Assembly: GCA_001672075.1 (NCBI GenBank)
Contig: LJOT01000010.1
Location: 1-36,659 of the forward strand
Direction: 5' to 3'
DNA length: 36,659 nucleotides
From: Anabaena sp. CRKS33
GTDB lineage: Bacteria > Cyanobacteriota > Cyanobacteriia > Cyanobacteriales > Nostocaceae
Part shown: piece by piece, positions 17,561 through 26,445 of the stretch
Numbering within the stretch: the stretch's first letter is position 1
Layout: every line of letters begins with the position of its first letter
The notes under the pieces: model-generated
Told to the model about the DNA's origin: nothing
The model's database searches: none
Seen by the model: the letters and a program-made list of their open reading frames with translations, nothing else
Program-made: the position numbers and the translations under genes

Positions 17561-17629
17561 ATGAGGTACAAAGTTGAATCATCAAACTCTTGTGGGGCGG
17601 GCTTCTTGCCCGCTAGATATGTACCTCAT
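17561..17629. repeat. Nested inverted-repeat element of 69 bp, MITE-like
   Basis: Outer arms ATGAGGTAC (17561-17569) and GTACCTCAT (17621-17629) are perfect 9-bp inverted repeats. Within lies a hairpin GCGGGC-TTCTT-GCCCGC (17597-17613). The inner GGGCGGGCTTCTTGCCCGC hairpin resembles dispersed repeats I recall from Nostocales genomes. The element is too small to encode anything and could be a non-autonomous mobile element remnant. The rest of the 267-base gap is AT-rich with one HIP1 site. Confidence 0.5.
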
Positions 17630-17686
17630 AACACCGGAAATATTATCACCTCTGAAATTCTCAACCTATCCCCTGTCCTCTTTTAA

Positions 17687-18172
17687 TTAAGCTTCTCGCC
17701 AACACCAATTTAAAAGTATACCTCCTGCTAAGACCTTAAAAGCTTCTAGCAGGAAGTAACCGCTGTGTAATAAGTTCATGATTGCTGGAACTGGATTACT
17801 AGCGAGTAAGCTGAAATTAGCTCCTAGAGCGCACATCTGGGGAGTTAATAAATAAGTATCTAGTAATGCTACTGTTAACAATATTCCAGATAATGCAATA
17901 CTACCCAAACGCCAATTAGATTGAGTTTTGCTGATAGCTAATACAGAAGTTAAAACCACAGTAGCGGCTAATAATTCTAGGCGATTAAAATTCCAAAAAA
18001 CTACATAACCTGCCACAGAAAAACTAGCTTCGTTCATCATGCCAGCAAAGTAAAGACTAGGCATAATTACCCAATCTAAAACCAGACTAGCACTCAGCCA
18101 AAAGCCCAAAGTCAAGAGAATGGCTATTTGCCAAGTTGAGCGTTTAAATTCCAGATGAGAAATAGCGTTCAT
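17687..18172 (-). CDS. Four-helix membrane protein, DUF4149-like
   Basis: 161 residues with four predicted membrane helices, the first about residues 16-36 and the last about 140-156. The wording of the first part (FWLSASLVLDWVIMPSLYFAGMM) and of the remaining hydrophobic helices resembles the DUF4149-like cyanobacterial membrane proteins, but this is recollection and not a firm match. The C-terminus reads LNWCWREA. No signal peptide separate from the first helix. It is a solitary minus-strand gene with no informative neighbours. Function is unknown. Confidence 0.6.
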   Translation of the reverse strand: MNAISHLEFKRSTWQIAILLTLGFWLSASLVLDWVIMPSLYFAGMMNEASFSVAGYVVFWNFNRLELLAATVVLTSVLAISKTQSNWRLGSIALSGILLTVALLDTYLLTPQMCALGANFSLLASNPVPAIMNLLHSGYFLLEAFKVLAGGILLNWCWREA

Positions 18173-18521
18173 AAAAATAATTGCTTTGTTGTATTCCTAG
18201 TATCTAACCAAGAGAAGAATTTGACAACAAATATAAATTAATTGTTACAAACCCAAAATTTTAGTTATTAGTAGATAGATTTGTTAACAAATTTGAAGTT
18301 TGATTAAGAAATAATTGAGAATAGCAATATTTTACGTATCCCTTATTTATCGGTTAGTTGTCAGGAAACAGACAAGGGATAAAGCTATCAATATTTTTAA
18401 TTATTTATTAACAATTTTTACTAAAAATAAAATAGTATTTTCATGTCGAATCTAATTTGACATAGGGCTGAGATTTGATTAGGTATTAATGAAGATATAC
18501 CTTGATTTTTCACAAGGAATA
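18173..18521. other. AT-rich intergenic region, no gene seen
   Basis: About 350 bases, strongly AT-rich. It contains a perfect 14-bp palindrome ATTTGTTAACAAAT (18279-18292), which could be an operator for the DUF4149-like gene, and nothing else recognisable. The menE 3' end lies on the right side. Confidence 0.45.
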
Positions 18522-19862
18522 TCAGGAAATGAAGTGCGGGATATGAGCTAGAAAATCCTCAGCCATTTTTTCCACTTCTTGACGGTTAATTTTTCCTTGG
18601 TTATTACGGGGTAATTTAGCTAGGGAAATCCAATGTTTAGGAATTTTGAATTTACTAAGTTGATTTTTTAGTTGAGTTTTAATTTCTCTATGGGAAATAT
18701 TTTCATCTTTGGGAACATAAATGGCCGTTAATGCTTGTCCCCAATATTTATCAGTTATCCCAATTACACAAACATCAGTTACCATTTGAGTTTTTCTAAT
18801 CGCTGTTTCAATTTCTAGTGGGTAAATATTTTCCCCACCTGTAATGATTTTGTCGCTATTTCTGCCCATGATATGTAAATAGTCTTGATTGTCCAAAAAA
18901 CCCATATCATCAACTACAAAACTATTTCTATTTTCCCACATTTGTGGATAATAACCTAATGCTAATGATTTACTTTGAATATTTATGTTTCCCGGCTGAT
19001 TATCAATGATGATTTTAGCATGAGGAAGAATTTTACCACTATTAAATATACCTTTTAAAAATTCATCAGGTTTAAGAGTTGCAATTTGAGAAGCGGTTTC
19101 TGTCATTCCATAAGTAGGTGCTAATCTAATTTGATGAAATCTCGCTTTTTCTAATATTTCTTCCCAAGGTGGCGCACCCCCTAAGAAAACAGTAGCAAAT
19201 CTTGATAGCCATTGAGTTAATTCTGGACTTTGCAGGAGTTTTTGTAATTGGGTGGGAACTAAAGATATAAAAAATTCCGCTGGGTTAATATTTGGTATTT
19301 CACAAGTTTCTAATTTTTTAGATGTGGTAATTACCAATTTACCTCCCGTTGTCAAAGAACGCATAAATTGCATTAATCCACTCACATGATATAATGGTAA
19401 TATACAAAATGAGTTAACTGAATTTATGGCAAAATATTCTGTAAATCCTTCCACAGACGCGGTTAATGTTTCCCATGTATGAATAGCAAATTTAATCTTT
19501 CCTGATGTACCACCAGTAGGAATCATAATAGTATGATTAATTGGTAATTTATAATTATTAATTACTGATTTTGCAAAGTTATTTTCTCTTCCTAAAACTA
19601 GATCTGGTTGGACTAAATTAAAAACTTGTTCCCATTCATCTTTACCCCAATCTGGGTTACAAAGAAAAACTGGACATTTAGCCGCACAAGCAGCAATAAA
19701 ACTGGCTATAAATCTCACTGGTGATCTTTCCGCAATCATGATTTTTGGAGTTGACAACTGGGTTATTTTTAAATATAATTCTGCTGCTATCTGTGGTAAT
19801 TCTTGGCTATGATCACAAATCAGCCAATTATGATTTTGGACATTATCTAAAAGGTTTTCCAT
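18522..19862 (-). CDS. menE: o-Succinylbenzoate-CoA ligase
   Basis: Activates o-succinylbenzoate with ATP and CoA in phylloquinone (vitamin K1) synthesis. 446 residues of the adenylate-forming family. The phosphate loop PTGGTSGKIKFA lies at about 115-126, then LPLYHVSGLMQF, GGAPPWEE, TYGMTETASQ, and the hinge-type GGENIYPLEIE near 340. The C-terminal lysine region is KLPRNNQGKINR. The start overlaps the end of menC by 16 bases (19847-19862) on the same strand, indicating co-translation. Position next to menC, menA and menF makes the MenE assignment strong against other acyl-CoA ligases. Confidence 0.92.
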   Translation of the reverse strand: MENLLDNVQNHNWLICDHSQELPQIAAELYLKITQLSTPKIMIAERSPVRFIASFIAACAAKCPVFLCNPDWGKDEWEQVFNLVQPDLVLGRENNFAKSVINNYKLPINHTIMIPTGGTSGKIKFAIHTWETLTASVEGFTEYFAINSVNSFCILPLYHVSGLMQFMRSLTTGGKLVITTSKKLETCEIPNINPAEFFISLVPTQLQKLLQSPELTQWLSRFATVFLGGAPPWEEILEKARFHQIRLAPTYGMTETASQIATLKPDEFLKGIFNSGKILPHAKIIIDNQPGNINIQSKSLALGYYPQMWENRNSFVVDDMGFLDNQDYLHIMGRNSDKIITGGENIYPLEIETAIRKTQMVTDVCVIGITDKYWGQALTAIYVPKDENISHREIKTQLKNQLSKFKIPKHWISLAKLPRNNQGKINRQEVEKMAEDFLAHIPHFIS

Positions 19863-20818
19863 AGATTTTCTAACCAGTTTGCTTCCTGTTCTTTAAAAAA
19901 GTGATTAATACCAAAACCAACAGCACGGTTATTTGTAGATAATTCTGCTGCTAATTGTAATGCAGCTTGTCTGCCAATTTCAGTTTCAAATACAGATGAA
20001 AATACAACGTCAATTTGATGTTTTTTGCAAAACTCTTTTAACCTAGATGGTGAACCAAATATTCCTGGTTTAATCACAAAAATTCCTCCCCAACCTCGTT
20101 GAAAGCATGATTCTAATTGTTGGAAATTGGCGATAGATTCATCTAAGGCTATAGGGGTAGAATATAAATTACTTAATTCCCACATTTCTCTAAATTTATC
20201 TGCTGGTAAAGGTTGTTCGATAAATTCAATTTTGGTTAAGAATTGATCACACTGATTTAACCATAATTCAGCTTGTTGATAAGTAAGTCCACCATTAGCA
20301 TCTAAACGTAATTTGGCTGAATTTGGTAAACTGGAAATTAGTAAATCAAATATTTCTAACTCCTTATTTATATCATCAACAGCAATTTTCCATTTGAATG
20401 TTTTATATCCTTTTTCCCATAAGCTATTCCATTGATTTAAAGCTAATTTTCCCGCTGACAATAAGCCGCTGTAGGTAAGATTAGTACCCAGCGAATGGAA
20501 ATCACGGCTACACAGACGAAACCCACCTGCGTGGGTTGAAGATTCAAAAGCAAATTGACAAGCTGGTAAGTTATCGGGAATACTGAAAATTATCTCTTTA
20601 GTAATTTTTTTTGGAAGTTGACGACAAAAATCTAAAGCTTGTTCTATGGTTTCTGAACCAAACCAAGAAATGGGAGAAATTTCTCCCCAAGTAACATGAT
20701 TTTCTTCATTAATTAAGCGAATAATTATGCTTTCGCGGATTTCCCAAACCCCATGATTAGTAATAATTGGATTTGTGAATTTTTGGCTAAAGTAACGAAA
20801 AGAAAATTGATAAATCAT
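19847..20818 (-). CDS. menC: o-Succinylbenzoate synthase
   Basis: Dehydrates SHCHC to o-succinylbenzoate. 323 residues of the enolase superfamily. The catalytic lysine motif KWKIAV lies near 142-147, then RLDANGG near 169 with the first metal-binding Asp, EQPL near 204, ALDES near 224 and FVIKPGIFG near 247 with the second catalytic lysine. That set is diagnostic for MenC-type enzymes; the pathway context excludes dipeptide epimerases. It is followed on the minus strand by menE (16-base overlap) and preceded by menA after a 103-base gap. Confidence 0.92.
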   Translation of the reverse strand: MIYQFSFRYFSQKFTNPIITNHGVWEIRESIIIRLINEENHVTWGEISPISWFGSETIEQALDFCRQLPKKITKEIIFSIPDNLPACQFAFESSTHAGGFRLCSRDFHSLGTNLTYSGLLSAGKLALNQWNSLWEKGYKTFKWKIAVDDINKELEIFDLLISSLPNSAKLRLDANGGLTYQQAELWLNQCDQFLTKIEFIEQPLPADKFREMWELSNLYSTPIALDESIANFQQLESCFQRGWGGIFVIKPGIFGSPSRLKEFCKKHQIDVVFSSVFETEIGRQAALQLAAELSTNNRAVGFGINHFFKEQEANWLENLWKTF

Positions 20819-20921
20819 TAGGTACTTGCAAATAAAAAAACTCTGAACCTCTCATCTCTCCCTGTCCTCTGTGTCTCTGTGGTTTTTTCCTGATTCAGAT
20901 AACTTATTTCCCGAAAATTAT

Positions 20922-21821
20922 TTAACCAAATAAAAATCCTAAACCTAAAAATAAGCAAATTAAAAAATGAACATTAATAGCGATAAATTTAGAATTACTA
21001 ACTTTATCTGCTTGGTGATGATTTTCTAAAACGTGACGACATAATTTCACCGCAAAAGGTAAACTCAAGAAACTTAATAATGTCCAAATTGGGAAAATAT
21101 TCAAGATGACAAACAGCAATATTAAAGGATAAATAATAGTAGTAAATACCACTAAAACCTTTGCACCTGTTTGAGTTCCTAAGCGGACAATTGGAGATTT
21201 TTTGCCAGCGGCCATGTCATCTACAACTTGATGAAAATGGGAACAAAATAGCACTAAACTGGTAACAATGCCTAAAATTATGGAAGCTGCTAAATTCGTA
21301 CTAGACCAAGTTTGAGTTTGGCTATAATAGGCAGCACCCATACCCAAAGGACCAAAGGCAAAAAAGCAGAGAATTTCGCCTAAACCTTGGTATCCTAGAC
21401 GAAAAGGAGGACCTTGGTACATATAGCCCAAACCGCAGCATAATAAAATTATACCGATAATTGTTGGATCTTTTTGTAAAATAGCGATCGCTATTATCCC
21501 CAACAAACCCAAACCTAAACACAGGTTTCCCAGCCAAAACATTAAGGTTTTATTACCAGTTAAATTCACCAATGAATGATGTTTATTCTGATCAATTCCT
21601 GTTTCCGCATCAAATACATCATTACTAATATTTTCCCATGCTAAAATTAAAATTGACGCAGCAATAAACAGAGAAAATATTGTGAGATTAAAAATCCTTG
21701 TTTCCCTAAATGCTACAGCCGAACCTAACCAAATCGGCATAATAGCAACACTGTACATTGGCGGTTTCATTGCCGCCATCCATAGTTTACCTTGAGGTGG
21801 TGAAATTTGAGTTGAAGTCAT
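20922..21821 (-). CDS. menA: 1,4-Dihydroxy-2-naphthoate prenyl (phytyl) transferase
   Basis: Membrane-bound UbiA-family enzyme that attaches the phytyl chain to DHNA in the phylloquinone pathway. 299 residues with about eight hydrophobic helices. The two aspartate-rich motifs are NDVFDAETGIDQ (about 66-77) and DDMAAGKKSP (about 202-211), which bind the Mg-diphosphate of the prenyl donor. MYQGPPFRLGYQGLGEI is also typical of MenA. It is the first gene of the minus-strand menA-menC-menE group and is divergent from menF. Length is normal. In cyanobacteria phytyl-diphosphate is the expected donor. Confidence 0.92.
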   Translation of the reverse strand: MTSTQISPPQGKLWMAAMKPPMYSVAIMPIWLGSAVAFRETRIFNLTIFSLFIAASILILAWENISNDVFDAETGIDQNKHHSLVNLTGNKTLMFWLGNLCLGLGLLGIIAIAILQKDPTIIGIILLCCGLGYMYQGPPFRLGYQGLGEILCFFAFGPLGMGAAYYSQTQTWSSTNLAASIILGIVTSLVLFCSHFHQVVDDMAAGKKSPIVRLGTQTGAKVLVVFTTIIYPLILLFVILNIFPIWTLLSFLSLPFAVKLCRHVLENHHQADKVSNSKFIAINVHFLICLFLGLGFLFG

Positions 21822-22186
21822 CGGTTTTGATTAGTTAAATTACCAGAATTTTAGTTGTCAATTAAATCTTATAATTTTATCCGGCACTTCACCAGTAATT
21901 TTAGATTTGAGATTTGGCTTGTTTATCTGTTTATATCCTACTCTTGTCTGTGTCATCAATCTAAAATTGTTTTACTTTTGTAAATTACCAAAAAATGCTA
22001 ATTTTATGATTATAGGTTCACATCCTACAATAAAATCTGCTATCTTGCTACCAAAACAGGATGAACCCCCGAATCACCCTTAGTCTATGCTGGTTAATGG
22101 TAACTGAATTATGTTACCTATAGAAATACCATCATAACTTATGACATTTTAGGAAGAGAACTTAATAAAAATTAACTTATACATCC
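21822..22186. promoter_or_regulatory. Divergent menA / menF promoter region
   Basis: 365 bases between divergent genes. It must hold both promoters. An inverted repeat GGTAAC (22099-22104) / GTTACC (22113-22118) lies about 70-90 bases before the menF start and could be an operator or leader hairpin. The rest is AT-rich. No small gene was seen. Confidence 0.5.
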
Positions 22187-23602
22187 ATGACCATTTCACC
22201 ATGTCCCAGCCACACCTTTGTAGACTACAAATACCTCAATCAATCACTATTAGAGGTTCAAGACAATTGCCGTCGTCATAATAATAGTAAAATTGTTAGC
22301 ATTTCCGTGGAGATTGGTTTAGTTGATCCTTTGCTAGTTTTCGATAAATTTAGTCAAAAAAACACCAAAAACTTTTATTTTGAAAATAGAAGTAATGGTG
22401 AAGCGATAGCCGCAATTGATACTGTAGATAAAATAGAAATCTTTGGTAAGAATAGATTTATAAAATCAGAAGAATTTATCAAAAATTGTCTGAAAAATAT
22501 AATTTCTATTTCTCTGCAAAATCAGACTTTTTCCCAACCTCATTTTTTTTGTACTTTCAGTTTTTTTGACCAGCATGAACAAGCCGATTATCCATTTGCT
22601 TCTGCTACGGTTTTCTTGCCTTGTTGGCAAATTGTATTAAAAAATAATTGCTGCACATTAATAATGAATACAATTATTAATTCTCAAGTAAATCTTACCA
22701 AATTATTAGATAATTTACAAAGCCATTTAAAAATTATTAAATCTTTGATAAATTACTCCATAACTATTGATAAGTTTTCTTTAAATTCCTATAAAAAAAT
22801 TACTAAAAATGGTGATGACTTTAAAAATTCAGTCTCATCAATTTTAGAAATTATTCAGTCTCAACATTTAAGCAAAATTGTTTTAGCTGATACCTTGGAT
22901 GTCAGCAACAATCAGGATTTTAACTTACTACAATCTTTAAATAATCTGCGTCAATTACATCCTAATTGTCATGTATTTTCTACCAGTAATGGTCAAGGAC
23001 AAAACTTTATTGGTGCTAGTCCAGAACGGTTAATTAGTATTCACAAAAAACAGCTAATTACTGATGCTTTAGCAGGTTCAGCACCCAGAGGTAAAACACC
23101 TATAGAAGATGCTGCAAATGCTAACAACTTAGTTAATAATACTAAAGAAAAACACGAGCATAAACTTGTTCTGGATTTTATTACTCAACATTTATCTCAA
23201 CTAGGTTTATTCCCACAAGTTTTAGCTCCCAGACTCCGACAATTATCCAATATCCAGCATTTATGGACACCAATTACCGCTGTAGTCCCGACTAATATTC
23301 ATCCCTTACAAATCATTTCTAAATTGCATCCCACACCAGCAGTTGCCGGTGCAGCTAGAGATATTGCTTGTACCGAAATTCGCCGTTATGAAAATTTTGA
23401 AAGAGGTTTATATGCAGCACCTTTAGGTTGGGTAGACGGAGAAGGAAATTGTGAATTTATTGTCGGAATTCGTTCAGCTTTAATTGATGGTAATTATGCT
23501 AGACTTTATGCAGGTGCGGGAATTGTCGCCGGTTCAGATCCTCAAAAGGAATTTGCAGAAGTGCAACTCAAACTACAAGCTTTATTAAAAGCCTTGGTTT
23601 AA
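22187..23602 (+). CDS. menF: Isochorismate synthase
   Basis: Converts chorismate to isochorismate, the committed step to phylloquinone. 471 residues. The chorismate-binding domain occupies the C-terminal half: KIVLADTLDV, GASPERLI near 275, DALAGSAPRG near 290, the KEKHEHKLVLDFI helix, HPTPAVAGAA near 381 and YAAPLGWVDGEG. The N-terminal 200 residues are variable, as in MenF/EntC relatives. Adjacent men genes argue for MenF rather than EntC or an anthranilate synthase. Strand is opposite to menA-C-E, the divergent layout commonly seen in cyanobacteria. An AGGAAGAG sequence lies about 28 bases upstream, too far to be a good ribosome binding site. Confidence 0.93.
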   Translation: MTISPCPSHTFVDYKYLNQSLLEVQDNCRRHNNSKIVSISVEIGLVDPLLVFDKFSQKNTKNFYFENRSNGEAIAAIDTVDKIEIFGKNRFIKSEEFIKNCLKNIISISLQNQTFSQPHFFCTFSFFDQHEQADYPFASATVFLPCWQIVLKNNCCTLIMNTIINSQVNLTKLLDNLQSHLKIIKSLINYSITIDKFSLNSYKKITKNGDDFKNSVSSILEIIQSQHLSKIVLADTLDVSNNQDFNLLQSLNNLRQLHPNCHVFSTSNGQGQNFIGASPERLISIHKKQLITDALAGSAPRGKTPIEDAANANNLVNNTKEKHEHKLVLDFITQHLSQLGLFPQVLAPRLRQLSNIQHLWTPITAVVPTNIHPLQIISKLHPTPAVAGAARDIACTEIRRYENFERGLYAAPLGWVDGEGNCEFIVGIRSALIDGNYARLYAGAGIVAGSDPQKEFAEVQLKLQALLKALV

Positions 23603-23668
23603 CATTCTTATGATTACCTCTTTCCTAGACTCTCCCCCCTTCACTAACCACACAGGCCGCAATAGCCA

Positions 23669-23689
23669 TTCCCAGTCAGAGACTGGGAA
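23669..23689. terminator. Perfect 9-bp hairpin between convergent menF and proA
   Basis: TTCCCAGTC (23669-23677) pairs with GACTGGGAA (23681-23689) around a 3-base loop. It lies between the 3' ends of menF (+) and proA (-), where it can serve as a bidirectional terminator. The word is also a dispersed palindromic repeat of filamentous cyanobacteria, from recollection. Confidence 0.6.
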
Positions 23690-23706
23690 CGAGATTAATA
23701 ATATGA

Positions 23707-25011
23707 TTATAAATCCCGATGATTAAATGATTTTGCATTTGCACCAGTGTAAGTTTTCACAATATGTCCATTACCAGACATTTGATATTTGTATGTGATC
23801 AAACCCTCCAAACCAACAGGTCCACGAGGTGGCATTTGTTGGGTACTAATTCCCACTTCTGCACCAAAACCATAGCGAAAACCATCAGCAAACCGGGTAG
23901 AACAATTATGATAAACTCCCGCTGCATTTACTAACCCTTGGAAAGTTTCTGCTGCTGTGATATCTTCTGTAATAATTGCTTCTGTATGCCGAGAACCATA
24001 ATTATTAATATGGGATATTGCTTCTGTTAAAGAATCCACAATTTTAATGGCTAAAATTAGATCACTGTATTCTGTTCTCCAGTCTTCTTCTGTCGCAGCG
24101 ACAATATTAGGTAAAATTTGTAAACTGCGTTCATCTCCTCTTAATTCTACATTTTGTGCTGTTAAAGCTGCGGCAATTTGAGGAAGAAATTCCCCCGCAA
24201 TACTACTATGAATTAGCAATGTTTCCATGGCATTACAAGCAGCAGGATATTGAATTTTAGAATCTACAGTAATACTAATAGCTTTGTCAATATCCGCTTT
24301 TTCATCTACATAAATATGACAAATTCCATCAGCATGACCTAATACTGGAATCCGAGTATTATCCTGCACAAATTTTACAAAAGCATTAGAACCCCTGGGA
24401 ATAATTAAATCTACATATTTATCTAATTGCAACAGTTCTAATATTTCTTCCCTGGTTGTTAACAGTTGCACCGCGTCAGTATTAACCTCAGTCTGAGATA
24501 ATCCTTGTTTAATAGCTTTAACTATCGCTTCGCAAGAATTTAACGCTTCCTTACCACCTTTGAGAATTACACCATTACCTGATTTAATTGCTAAAGAAAC
24601 AATTTGAATAGCTGCTTCAGGACGCGCTTCAAAAATAATCCCTAAAACACCCAAGGGACAAGTAATACGTTTAAGAATTAAGCCACTGTCAATTTCTCGA
24701 TTAATTTGTACCTGGCCAATTGGATCATCTAGTTTACCAACATCTCGCACACCCGCGATCGCATCTCTTAATTTATGTTCATCTAATTGCAATCTCTTAT
24801 AAAGAGGTTTAGCGATTCCAGCCGCTGTTGCTGCTTGACAATCAACCAAATTTGCTTGCAAAATATCATCCTTAGCCAATTCTAACCCCTGAGCGATCGC
24901 TTCAATCGCTTGATTTTTTCCTTCAGAGGAAAGAATGGCCAGCTTACTTGCAGCTTGACGAGTTTGTTGAGCAATCGCACGTAGAGGAGAAGCAATATTA
25001 AGATTAGTCAT
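23707..25011 (-). CDS. proA: Gamma-glutamyl phosphate reductase
   Basis: Reduces gamma-glutamyl phosphate to glutamate-5-semialdehyde with NADPH in proline synthesis. 434 residues of the aldehyde dehydrogenase superfamily. The active-site cysteine lies in [12 protein letters not shown] (about 258). NADP-binding and phosphate motifs include [16 protein letters not shown] and [21 protein letters not shown] and [21 protein letters not shown] near the C-terminus are typical of ProA. Length is normal. Its proB partner is not in the window. It converges with menF. Confidence 0.95.
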   Translation of the reverse strand: MTNLNIASPLRAIAQQTRQAASKLAILSSEGKNQAIEAIAQGLELAKDDILQANLVDCQAATAAGIAKPLYKRLQLDEHKLRDAIAGVRDVGKLDDPIGQVQINREIDSGLILKRITCPLGVLGIIFEARPEAAIQIVSLAIKSGNGVILKGGKEALNSCEAIVKAIKQGLSQTEVNTDAVQLLTTREEILELLQLDKYVDLIIPRGSNAFVKFVQDNTRIPVLGHADGICHIYVDEKADIDKAISITVDSKIQYPAACNAMETLLIHSSIAGEFLPQIAAALTAQNVELRGDERSLQILPNIVAATEEDWRTEYSDLILAIKIVDSLTEAISHINNYGSRHTEAIITEDITAAETFQGLVNAAGVYHNCSTRFADGFRYGFGAEVGISTQQMPPRGPVGLEGLITYKYQMSGNGHIVKTYTGANAKSFNHRDL

Positions 25012-25194
25012 AGCACCTAATATTTTTGAAATGTAGCCACAAGTTGTTTATTCCCATCCTATCAATTTTCCCGTTGTGCATTTACTAAGTTAATCAGCGA
25101 TCTGAATCTTTTCAGATATATTTTGAGCAAAAATTAGCTATTTCAGCTAATTTTTACCCAATTTTCGGAAATTCACTAAATCAAGTTTAGAGAC

Positions 25195-25461
25195 TTAACC
25201 TTGTCGAACCCGACGCTCAAATTCTGCGGAAGTTTTTCCAACCACATCCAATGCTAAGGGATATATATCATTATGCTCTTGTTTCAGCCAGCCTAAGAGA
25301 TTGGCAATCTGAGCATTTCGTAAATCTAAATCAGTCTGAAAAATGATTGAAGTTGCCATCGCTTCAGCATACTGAGGTGGATGACCTTTCTGTACAAAAG
25401 TGTTCACTAAAGCTGTTAAAGCTTCCTGTGGCACATTAGCAGGATTTCCTTCTGTGGACAT
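25195..25461 (-). CDS. Small hypothetical protein, unknown
   Basis: 88 residues, no recognised domain. Acidic and helical in composition (PQEALTALVNTFVQKGHPP, then AEAMATSIIFQTDLDLRNAQ) with no membrane helix or signal peptide. I cannot name a family. It ends 183 bases before the proA start on the same strand, and the intergenic region to gvpA lies behind its own start. Codon use resembles the neighbours and the frame is uninterrupted, which supports a real gene. Confidence 0.6.
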   Translation of the reverse strand: MSTEGNPANVPQEALTALVNTFVQKGHPPQYAEAMATSIIFQTDLDLRNAQIANLLGWLKQEHNDIYPLALDVVGKTSAEFERRVRQG

Positions 25462-26027
25462 AATTTTTGAAAAAAATAAACTTAATAAATTAGAGTAATT
25501 TATCTAAACAAGTAGATGCCATTAGTAACATTACTTAATTTCCTCCATGTTAGCCTAAGGACACTTACGTAAGCTTACTTAAAATCAACTCAACCTATTG
25601 ACAAAATACATGAAATATGAATTATGCTATCAAAGTATTTAAAGGTGATTTTTCGATAATTTATCACCCCAGTCTTTGTTGCTTTATCCATAAGCTTTTT
25701 ATTCCAACCTAATTTTCAAAAGCCTTGTAAAACCTAGCATTCTTGCGGCTTTCTAGACTATCTTTATACAAGAAAAAATATATAATACTTAATTATTGGA
25801 TAGGAATCAATAATTTAATTAAAATAAAATCAGAAATATTATCTAGATTTTCTCAGTAGTACGGATTCGGTACTCATGTGTTTTTGATGGCTTTATAGCT
25901 CATAAACTTTACATTTATTTACAGAAAAGTTCTTTACATCTTCAGAAATAAGTGATATTCATATAAATGTGGGTCGAAAGAAATGCTCAACCCAAAAAAA
26001 TTAAAACAACAACAAGGACTTAAAACA
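25462..26027 (+). promoter_or_regulatory. Upstream regulatory region of the gas vesicle cluster
   Basis: About 566 bases upstream of gvpA, AT-rich. One weak sigma-70-like candidate is TTTACA (25933-25938) and TATTCA (25956-25961) with 17-base spacing, which would give a leader of about 60 bases. A TTGACA at 25598-25603 lies further up with a poor -10. Two short palindromes occur: CTTACGTAAG near 25564 and AGTAC...GTACT (25858-25874). The gvpA ribosome binding site is AAGGA (26013-26017), ten bases before the ATG. An in-frame ATG at 25983 would add 15 residues to GvpA and is rejected. Confidence 0.4.
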
Positions 26028-26243
26028 ATGGCAGTTGAAAAAACCAATTCTTCCTCCAGCTTGGCAGAAGTTATTGACAGAATCTTAGACAAAGGTATCG
26101 TAATTGATGCTTGGGTTCGTGTTTCCTTAGTAGGTATCGAATTACTAGCAATTGAAGCTCGTATCGTTATCGCTTCCGTTGAAACCTACTTGAAATATGC
26201 TGAAGCAGTTGGTTTAACCCAATCTGCCGCAGTACCTGCTTAA
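26028..26243 (+). CDS. gvpA: Major gas vesicle shell protein GvpA
   Basis: Hydrophobic 71-residue shell protein (70 after Met removal) that assembles into the ribbed gas-permeable wall of gas vesicles. The sequence opens [20 protein letters not shown], then [20 protein letters not shown], then [17 protein letters not shown], ending LTQSAAVPA. As far as I recall this matches the Anabaena flos-aquae protein. The ATG at 26028 is fixed by the known N-terminus and AAGGA ten bases upstream. Only one gvpA copy is present, where some cyanobacteria have several. A hairpin follows and separates it from gvpC, suggesting that most transcripts end after gvpA. Confidence 0.97.
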   Translation: MAVEKTNSSSSLAEVIDRILDKGIVIDAWVRVSLVGIELLAIEARIVIASVETYLKYAEAVGLTQSAAVPA

Positions 26244-26260
26244 TTTTAATAGCGAATATT

Positions 26261-26286
26261 CAGAATTAAATTGATATTTAATTCTG
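26261..26286 (+). terminator. Hairpin in the gvpA-gvpC gap, partial terminator or 3' stabiliser
   Basis: CAGAATTAAAT (26261-26271) and ATTTAATTCTG (26276-26286) form a perfect 11-bp stem with a 4-base loop 18 bases after the gvpA stop. A T-run (about 26301-26307) follows after some 14 bases. The arrangement fits a weak terminator that leaves gvpA message in excess over the gvpC read-through. Confidence 0.65.
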
Positions 26287-26445
26287 ATATTGATTCTGCT
26301 TTTTTTAATTATCTATAGATTTGGAAATCAAGATTTTTCAAAGGGTATTACAAAGAAGTATGAATCCTTTAAAATATATTCACTGAAAAAATTGCCAGTG
26401 AATGTATTTGATGCCAGTTTACTATTTTATTTTCTGGAGAATTTC

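Noticed and set aside
25983-26027. Upstream ATG that would lengthen GvpA
   Set aside because: GvpA N-terminus is known to begin MAVEKTNS and AAGGA lies at the right place for the ATG at 26028.
26290-26445. N-terminal extension of GvpC from a TTG codon
   Set aside because: The known GvpC N-terminus begins at the ATG at 26446, a GGAGA site precedes it and the total of 193 residues then fits the family.
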